Positions 57,649 through 64,000 of a stretch of 64,000 nucleotides of DNA are shown here, in pieces. Under the pieces are notes generated by a model that was given only the letters and a program-made list of their open reading frames with translations, was not told the origin of the DNA and did no database searches. The DNA comes from Lunularia cruciata (Eukaryota > Streptophyta > Marchantiopsida > Lunulariales > Lunulariaceae). The DNA is taken from the NCBI GenBank assembly GCA_948567375.1, contig OX419762.1, positions 41,397,034-41,461,033 of the forward strand. Direction: 5' to 3'. Made by a program: the position numbers and the translations under genes. The number at the start of each line of letters is the position of its first letter. Position 1 is the first letter of the stretch.

Positions 57649-59812
57649 ACAATGGAGTCAAACCCTGAGGTGGTCTTGGGTAATTTGCAGACAAGATCCA
57701 TACTCACTTGTTCCCAACGTTGGGTAGGAGTGGAGAGAGGTTGAAGGAGCCCTACAGGAGCTTGATTAGAGGCTTTGTTCTATTGACAAAGTAGGCAGCT
57801 ACGCACATAGTCCATCACGTCGTTGCTCATCTTGGGCCAATAGTAATGGCGCTTGACTGCATCCAAGGTCTTGTCTACTCCGACATGAGCTGCAATGGCC
57901 GAATCATGACATTCCGCTAGAATGATGGTGCGTAAGTCTGGGACATTTGGGATCCATAATCTGCCATCCCAAAAGGTGAGTCCTTGGGTGCTGGTGACAC
58001 CTTTGGACAATTGCGCTTCTACAATCTGTGGATCAGTTTTTGTAGCAGCTAGAATCTCTTGCCAGAATTCAGGGTTAATCTTAACCTCTGCCACCAAGTT
58101 GTTGGCCATTGGCATACGGGTGAATGCATCTGCCAGTTGTTTCTTACCTTCCACATAGGTGATTGTCATGTTGAAGCATTGTCACCACTCTGCCCACCGA
58201 ATTTGGCGACGAGATAGATCCTTCTGCATCTCAAGGTAGACTAGAGGTTTGTGGTCTGTCTCTACTACAAATGCCTTCTCGCCCAGGTAGTGCTTCTAAT
58301 GCTTGGTTGCTAGAACAATGGCCAACTCTTCTCGTTCTGTGGTGTGGTAGTTGCGCTCTGCCAATAACAACTTTTGAGAGAAATACACAATTGGATGCCA
58401 TCCGTCATGCCACTCTTGTTGTAGGATTGCTCCTATTGCTACGCTTGATGCATTTGTAGCCAACTTGATTGGACGTTTTGGGTCATACCACTTCAAGATT
58501 GGTGCATGTAGCAAGGCGACCTTCAATTCTTGGAAGGCCAACTCTTGTGCGGTTCCCCATGTCCACTTCTTCCCCTTGCCAAGTAGTGTTGTTAAAGGTT
58601 GTGCAACCTTGGAGAAGTCCTTGACAAATCTACGATAGAATCCCGTCAACCCCAAGAAGCTCTTAAGTTGAGTCTGATCTTCTGGGGCACTCCATTTTTT
58701 AATGACCTCTATTTTATCTATCAATACTTGAATGCCCTCTGCACTTACTCTATGCCCTAAGTAGTCTACTTCAGACTTGCCAAACTCACACTTTGAGATT
58801 TTGGCGTACAACTGATTCTGTCTTAGAATCTGGAAGACCTCTCGTAGATGTTGTTTGTGTTCTATCATCGTGCTACTATATACTAAGATATCATCCAAGA
58901 AGATGATAATAGACTTATCCAAGTATGGACAAAATATGTCATTCATTAGGCTCATGAAAGTGGCAGGCGCATTGGTGAGGCCAAAAGGCATCACAAGATA
59001 CTCAAAGTGGCCATACTTGGTTCAAAAGGTAGTTTTGTACACATCCTCCTCTGCAATTTGGATTTGATTATAACCGCTCTGCAAGTCCAGTTTGGTGAAG
59101 TATCTTGCTCCATGGATTTGATCAAACAGGTCATCCATGCAAGGTAAGGGGTATTTGTTCTTCACTGTTTGCTGATTGAGACCTTGATAGTCAATGCACA
59201 TGTGCATTGTACCATCCTTCTTCTTCACAAACAAGACAAGGGCCCCATATGGTGATACGCTAGGTTGGATGAACCCTTTCTATAGCATCTCCTCAATTTG
59301 AGTCTTACACTCCTCCAACTCATGAGGTGATAGGCGATATGGGGCCTTACAAGGAGGTGTCTTCCCCGGGAGTGTCTCTATTTTGTGATCTACTCGCCTT
59401 TTAGGTGGTAATCCTGAGGGTAGATCATCGGGAAAGACATCTTGAAACTCATCCACCACATCCTTCAATTTCTCAGGAATTTGTCCAACGAGTTGTGCAC
59501 TCTGGACTTCTCTTATTAGACCCATAAAACATCTATCGGTCTTACAGACAGTTGTCGTCCCTACGACATATAGAGGCAGTTTCTGCCTGTGTGATTTTTC
59601 TTTAACCCCAATGATTGACCATTGGTGGGTTCTCACTACTTTCTTCCTCCAATCCACCATTGGGTTGTACTGCTCCATCCATGGCATGCCTAAAATTGCA
59701 TCATAACAGGCTAACTATATCACTCGCAACTCAATTGCTTCCTGATATTCTCCTACAGAGAGGGTTACACGTTGTCGTTGGGAAAATAGCCCACGTGTAC
59801 CCTTGAGGCTTT
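57649..59812 (-). pseudogene. Element C protease remnant, RT, RNase H and integrase zinc finger
   Basis: From right to left on the minus strand: the end of protease (AILGMPWMEQYNP near 59700), RT (59234-58780; [42 protein letters not shown], catalytic [12 protein letters not shown]), RT connection ([16 protein letters not shown]), RNase H (about 58460-58100; ETDHKPLVYL, and TNASS in place of TDASS), and the integrase zinc finger (HDSAIAAHVGVDKT...SCLLCQ). Six in-frame stops lie near 59715, 59280, 59022, 58296, 58184 and 57780. The 5' part, including the protease active site, gag and 5' LTR, is missing at about 59812, where unrelated sequence begins. Confidence 0.92.
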
Positions 59813-60435
59813 TGGTGTGATAAATTTTCTTTTCTCTTTTATTTGTTGTAAGGAACAGGGATTTATGATAATATGTCTCGGGTGTGGTTTTGCTACCTGG
59901 TTTTGGGAGAATGTGAAAGGAGTCTTGAAGGCTGAAGGTTTTGGAGATGCATGAGGGCTGTGTTTTGGACCAGGACAGAAATTTCAAAATGTGAAGGGAG
60001 TTTTGAAGGGCTGAAAGCTTTTGGAGATGCCTTAGGACTGTGTTTTGGACCAGGATAGGAATTTTCGAAATGTGAAAGGAGTCTTGAAGGGCTGAAGGCT
60101 TTTGGAGATGCCTTAGGACTGTGTTTTGGACCAGGATAGGAATCTTCGAAATGTGAAATGAGTCTTGGAAGCAGATTTGTGTTATGAATTGTGACTAGAG
60201 TTGAGGAAACTCCATTCTAGGATCTCTTAGTCTGGTCCAGGTGAAAAGCATAATTAAATGATCTGAGTGCCGGATTTATGTTCAGTTAGATCACTCAGTT
60301 GTTGTTTATTTTATTTTATCAAAGGGCCACCGGACCTAGGTCTATGAACTGCCAGATCCCAAACCATAGCTTGAACCTGACGAGAAAATAGGATATGAGA
60401 CCAAGCAGAAGTAGAAACCATAACACCAGCCTCAC
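59813..60435 (+). other. Sequence between element C and the gag-ESF1 ORF
   Basis: It holds an 80-bp tandem repeat (59913-60175) and then non-repetitive leader-like sequence. It may be LTR or 5' leader of the element that carries the next ORF. No second LTR copy is inside the window to prove this. Confidence 0.45.
59913..60175 (+). repeat. Tandem repeat, about 80-bp unit, 3.3 copies
   Basis: Copies at 59913-59990 (78 bp), 59991-60071 (81 bp), 60072-60152 (81 bp) and a partial fourth to about 60175. Each has GTGAAAGGAGTCTTGAAGG, CTTTTGGAGATGC, GTGTTTTGGACCAGGA and TTCGAAAT-like blocks. Copies 2 and 3 are the most alike. Confidence 0.9.
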
Positions 60436-63400
60436 ATGACAAGATTGGTTTTACGAAAGTCAAGGATAAAACAAAACCTTCAGGGTGAGTCAACCTCAGG
60501 AAAACTAAGCACAAGCAGCCATGTGCTCGGCGCACTCTCAAGACCGAATGTTCCCCACGACATAAGTGGCAACCATGCTGGGGAATCTCGAGGCTTGTGC
60601 TTAGACATTACGACTAGTTGGAGTTGGGGAAGGGAACAAAGGACAGATTGGACTGATCTAAGTGGAGAGGAGGTGAGCTGTGCTGAGGTAGAGATGGGCC
60701 CAGAGGCTTCATCTGCAGCTATGACAAGGGAACAGGAGATCTCACTGATTGTCATGGCAACCATGAGAGCCATGAAGGATCAGGATGAGGAAAGAGACAG
60801 GGTGAAGGTGCAGTCTTTGCAAGTCACAAAATGTTTGCGTGCTGTGGTGGACCAGCGGGGGGAATTTGATGGTAAGGACGTGACTAAGTACCTGAAGGTC
60901 TACTGGAGAGAGGTTAAGCTTCATGGTCTTGATGAGAAGGTTGCCATTGCAAGGTTCCCTAAGCTGGTGGAGCTTGAAATCAAGAAGATGGTTGAGGGCT
61001 TGGTGAGAGGGGCAAAGACATGGGAGGAGTTCTCCCAGATGATGAAGGAGGAATTCTTGCTGCAGGATGCAGATCGGGTCACCCAGGCCATGTTCTTGGA
61101 TTGGGTGAATGATAGGAGTAAAAACTTGGGGCCTCAAGATCTCCTAAGAGAGTTTAACAAGAGACTGGGGCATCTGTCAGCTTGTGAAGCTGAGGCCATT
61201 AGACTACAGAGGTCTAACTACTTTCTGCTAGCTGCAGATAGTCGTTTGCGGGATGAGTTGGAGTATGCACTTGATTTGCTCCAACCTGATCGGTTGGGAA
61301 CGGTAGAGTGGGGAAAGATTGAGGAGGCGGTTGTCTGGGTAAGCCGCAAGCGGAGGCAGAGAGAGCTGGATGAAGAAGCAATAGCCAAAGCGCCTATTTG
61401 GAGTAGCATGGTTGGGTCCGGGAGAGAGAAGATGGAACAGCGAGTGAGCGAGGTGGCTAAGGGAGGAGCTGTTGACAAGATATCACGACTAATGGAGGGG
61501 CTGAAAGCTCTGACCACCAAGGTCGACCAGCTGCAGAGTGGGAGTAGTACTGCGAGAACAATCGGAGAGAAGAGACAGCTCTATGGGTGCATGTGGTGTG
61601 ATAGTAAAAGTCATGCCAAGAGAGATTGCCATGAGCTATCAGAAGCGTTGCATGAGCAGCTGGTGAAATTTGTGGGAGAGCCCGGAATGAAGAAGGTTGC
61701 CTTCTTTGACACTGGGGAGCCAATACCGCTGAACTGGAACAGAGGAGGCATGAAGGCACTGCTGGAGAGACACTTGGGCACACGTGAAGTAGGTATGGCA
61801 ATTGCTACTTTTGGGCCTAGTGTGTATAGTGCAGTGGGTGAGATGAAACAAAGTACAGATTTATATGAGATGGAAAAGAAGAAGAACAAATATCAAGGAG
61901 GAGAAACAAAGAGGCAAGGACAAGATGGACCTCTAGTGAGAGATGCTCAAGTTTCTCAAGTTCACCATGACCCGCAATTTCAAAGATTGCCCAAGAACGA
62001 AAGCAAGGTTGGTATAAATTCTTGGAATGCTCATAAGTTTCATGATACAGGGTTTGCTGTAAAGGAGTCGGGGGTAGAATGGCCACCAAAAGCAAAGGTA
62101 GGGAAAGCTCTTACCATTGACAAGAAGAGTGTGCAACATTTTATTGGAGGAATAGAGGCAGATAAATTTGAGAAGAGATTGAAGAAGAAAACTGAAGAAC
62201 ATGGTGCTGATTTTATCTTGCACGACGGTCTAAGGGGAGAATGGAGGTTTCAAGGGAATCACTTCAGCAGAAACAGGTTGGATGACTCTGACAAGGAAGA
62301 AACTCCTCAACAAGGGTCTAGCAAGGAGCTAGTTCTTTTAGGAAAAGATGTGATGGAAGGTGTGGAGGAGAATTCTGAAAATCTCTCACCAAAAGGTCCT
62401 GACATTGGTAAGGAAGCTGTGGAAGTTGACAAAGATGAGGAAAGGTATGACCAGATTCATAGTGTTGCTTCTCAAGCAGCATTGCTTCACTTGTTACCTT
62501 CTGAATTGAGACAAGATCCACTTAAAATGCATCAAATGAGGGCTTTGTTTTTCCCTTTGGGTGAAGAAGAAGAAGGATCAGGACTTTATGAAGATGCAGA
62601 GGAGGAAGAAGAGTCATGCTCGTTGTCATCATCTTCAGATAGTGAGAGTGATGCCGAAAAGGTGCGAAATGAAGAGGAGAAGGTTCCTACCACAAATCAG
62701 GGAACTAAAAGGCTTGCACTCACAAACATGGATTGGGGCCACACCACAGCATTAGACTTGCCTCTAGGGCTGTGCTCTTTCCAACTGAAAGGAGGGGAAG
62801 TCAAGTCTTTGACAATATATTCATCTGAATTTGGGGTGGAGCAGATAGCAAAGGAAGCAATGCAGGGACCTCAAGGTACTTACAGCCACAACGACAACAA
62901 AATTGATGATGAAGTTGATCCTAAGAAGCTGCAAGAGTATGAGAAAGCTTTGAGGCAGAAGTTCAATCTTGACCAACTGAATGAACAAGACTTCAAAGGC
63001 TATGTGGCATCAAGTTCTGACTCTGAGCAAGAAGGCGGTAGAGTCAAAGAGGATGGGAATAGCAATATTGAGAAGGTTATTGGTAAGGAGAAAGATAAGT
63101 TGCAAGCAAAGTATCTATTCTTGTTGTCTAAGACAGGAGGATTGGATGAGGAAAAGGTGGTGGGCAAGAAATCAGAGAAAGGAAACATTGAGATAAAGTT
63201 TCACACAGGACTAGGTGAGCTTAGTGAGGAACTTATGGAGAAGATGAGGAAGACCAAGAGTGGTGAAATGGTATTGGAAGCCTACCTGCGCAAGAGAAGA
63301 AGAAGAAGAAGGAAGAGGCAGCCTTCCAAAAGAAGGAAGAGAAGAAGAGGAAGGCAGAGCTTGAGTTGCTGCTCATGGATGCCGATATGGTGCGAAATGG

Positions 63401-63951
63401 CCAGACCAAATCAAAGCCACAAAAGGACTTGTCAAAGAAGGAAGAACATAAGAAAAGGCAAATTGGTTGATGTACAAGAAGATGTTTTGGGGGAAAAGGA
63501 AATGTTGGCTGAAGGGACAAGTACATTCAAGCTATTGGATCAGAAGAGAGTACAACTTGCCAACGAAAGGAAGGAGTTTTTGTCAACAATTAGTCTACTC
63601 ATGAAGGATATCAACACTCTCAAAGGGTCAAATCAGGAGCTAGTAATACTTGCTGAAGAGAAGATGCAGCTTTTGGATAAAACCACTGCTTTGACCGATA
63701 TCGGTGCACTGAAGCGATTGAGTGAAGGGCACGCACAGTTGTACAAATTGCAGAAAGAAGAGTTGGGGCTAGAAATGGAACAAAGAATGGTGAGCATTGA
63801 ACTTCAGCTCCAGGAGTCCAAGAACAAATATTGTGCTTTGGGGACCAGTTCAAAGGCAGCTGCCAAGATTTTGCAAGAGAAGCAGGGGTCCTTCAAGAAC
63901 TGCCTGCAAAGTTTTCTCAAGAAGCTAAAGAATCTCCAAGTTGCATCATGA
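60436..63951 (+). CDS. Chimeric ORF: Ty3/gypsy-type gag fused to an ESF1-like sequence (1171 aa)
   Basis: One intronless frame. Residues 1-86 look like translated leader; ATG 60694 (residue 87) is an alternative start. About 110-450 is gag: GKDVTKYLKVYW, EEFSQMMKEEFLLQDADRV, a knuckle CMWCDSKSHAKRDC (385-398), then an RGGMKALLERHL segment typical of plant gypsy gag. From about 505 the sequence follows ESF1, a nucleolar pre-rRNA processing protein: DPQFQRLPKNESKV (512-525), an acidic region, RLALTNMDWGHTTALDL (about 757-773), then LQEYEKALRQKFNLDQL, which joins two ESF1 parts and drops the roughly 100 residues usually between them, and EIKFHTGLGELSEELMEK before AYLRKR (949-954). After that the frame is shifted (basic run), followed by a coiled-coil-like tail of unknown origin. 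It could be a retroelement carrying a captured gene or a fused host gene. Confidence 0.75.
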   Translation: MTRLVLRKSRIKQNLQGESTSGKLSTSSHVLGALSRPNVPHDISGNHAGESRGLCLDITTSWSWGREQRTDWTDLSGEEVSCAEVEMGPEASSAAMTREQEISLIVMATMRAMKDQDEERDRVKVQSLQVTKCLRAVVDQRGEFDGKDVTKYLKVYWREVKLHGLDEKVAIARFPKLVELEIKKMVEGLVRGAKTWEEFSQMMKEEFLLQDADRVTQAMFLDWVNDRSKNLGPQDLLREFNKRLGHLSACEAEAIRLQRSNYFLLAADSRLRDELEYALDLLQPDRLGTVEWGKIEEAVVWVSRKRRQRELDEEAIAKAPIWSSMVGSGREKMEQRVSEVAKGGAVDKISRLMEGLKALTTKVDQLQSGSSTARTIGEKRQLYGCMWCDSKSHAKRDCHELSEALHEQLVKFVGEPGMKKVAFFDTGEPIPLNWNRGGMKALLERHLGTREVGMAIATFGPSVYSAVGEMKQSTDLYEMEKKKNKYQGGETKRQGQDGPLVRDAQVSQVHHDPQFQRLPKNESKVGINSWNAHKFHDTGFAVKESGVEWPPKAKVGKALTIDKKSVQHFIGGIEADKFEKRLKKKTEEHGADFILHDGLRGEWRFQGNHFSRNRLDDSDKEETPQQGSSKELVLLGKDVMEGVEENSENLSPKGPDIGKEAVEVDKDEERYDQIHSVASQAALLHLLPSELRQDPLKMHQMRALFFPLGEEEEGSGLYEDAEEEEESCSLSSSSDSESDAEKVRNEEEKVPTTNQGTKRLALTNMDWGHTTALDLPLGLCSFQLKGGEVKSLTIYSSEFGVEQIAKEAMQGPQGTYSHNDNKIDDEVDPKKLQEYEKALRQKFNLDQLNEQDFKGYVASSSDSEQEGGRVKEDGNSNIEKVIGKEKDKLQAKYLFLLSKTGGLDEEKVVGKKSEKGNIEIKFHTGLGELSEELMEKMRKTKSGEMVLEAYLRKRRRRRRKRQPSKRRKRRRGRQSLSCCSWMPIWCEMARPNQSHKRTCQRRKNIRKGKLVDVQEDVLGEKEMLAEGTSTFKLLDQKRVQLANERKEFLSTISLLMKDINTLKGSNQELVILAEEKMQLLDKTTALTDIGALKRLSEGHAQLYKLQKEELGLEMEQRMVSIELQLQESKNKYCALGTSSKAAAKILQEKQGSFKNCLQSFLKKLKNLQVAS
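61588..61629 (+). other. CCHC zinc knuckle in the gag part of the chimera
   Basis: Residues 385-398 read C-x2-C-x4-H-x4-C, the nucleocapsid-type spacing that supports a gag origin. Confidence 0.8.
63292..63470 (+). pseudogene. Out-of-frame ESF1-like tail segment
   Basis: In the frame reached by skipping two bases in the purine run at about 63292-63317, the sequence reads EEAAFQKKEEKKRKAELELL followed by MDADMVRNG. That matches the conserved AELELLL block near the ESF1 C-terminus, and it ends at a stop near 63468. The main ORF instead reads Arg/Lys-rich and then Cys/Trp-containing sequence here. An indel in the AGA/GAA run explains the switch. Confidence 0.65.
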
Positions 63952-64000
63952 AATAGTAGACTTCTGGTTGTGGGGTTCCATAATGCATGGCATGACTCTG
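63952..64000. other. Window end after the chimeric ORF
   Basis: Only 49 bases remain. No LTR or polypurine tract can be recognised here. Confidence 0.5.

Noticed and set aside
59980..60175. The 80-bp repeats considered as a second LTR of element C
   Set aside because: They do not match the C LTR at 48084-48803 in any stretch I could align.
60480..61137. Minus-strand ORFs opposite the gag-ESF1 chimera
   Set aside because: They are shadows of the plus-strand frame caused by its codon use; no domain is recognised.
1..64000. tRNA, rRNA or small nuclear RNA genes
   Set aside because: No stretch could be folded by eye into a tRNA cloverleaf with conserved arms, and no rRNA motif was seen. The tRNA-like matches are retroelement primer sites.

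Overview
The window looks like a repeat-rich nuclear segment from a land plant. It holds one clear host gene, an intronless nuclear gene for a plastid-targeted YGGT/YlmG protein. It also holds Ty3/gypsy LTR retrotransposons primed by plant-type tRNA-iMet and tRNA-Asp sites, a decayed LINE, a Ty1/copia fragment and long AT-rich spacers. A gymnosperm, fern or bryophyte with a large genome fits best, but the sequence alone does not fix the species.

Layout, left half. 1-4045 is the decayed pol and 3' end of a Ty3/gypsy element (family A) that carries a PHD finger after integrase; it abuts an inverted 5' half of the same family (4046-6420). A decayed LINE (about 6.8-11.1 kb) is split by a solo LTR (8657-9089). 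After a gene-free stretch, 16543-22183 is a complete but decayed chromodomain Ty3/gypsy element (family B) on the minus strand, with 423-bp LTRs and a perfect 5-bp target duplication. A second solo LTR of family B lies at 25605-26016. The B LTRs carry arrays of perfect heat-shock-element sequence directly upstream of their TATA box. 26.7-32.5 kb is AT-rich and contains a probable MITE (28849-29292) and an inverted family A end (30.85-31.39 kb).

Middle. 32.6-36.7 kb is a GC-richer island around the YLMG1-like gene (33073-33750). 36.7-43.9 kb has no recognisable gene.

Right half. A copia 5' end (about 43.9-44.56 kb) is followed by a family A LTR-leader-gag segment (44.5-48.08 kb), then by a decayed minus-strand chromovirus (family C, 48084-about 59810). 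C is split in its integrase by a very young Ty3/gypsy element (family D, 49841-57644) whose 679-bp LTRs I find identical. D has an uninterrupted 1608-codon gag-pol ORF and extra zinc-knuckle ORFs in its long leader. The window ends with a 1171-codon intronless ORF (60436-63951) that joins a Ty3/gypsy-type gag to sequence resembling the pre-rRNA processing factor ESF1, with the ESF1 part internally deleted and frameshifted near its end.

The genes do not form an operon or pathway. The window reads as layered insertions around one housekeeping gene. The most interesting items are the gag-ESF1 chimera, the heat-shock-element LTRs, the recent nested element D with its accessory leader ORFs, and the PHD-finger pol of family A.
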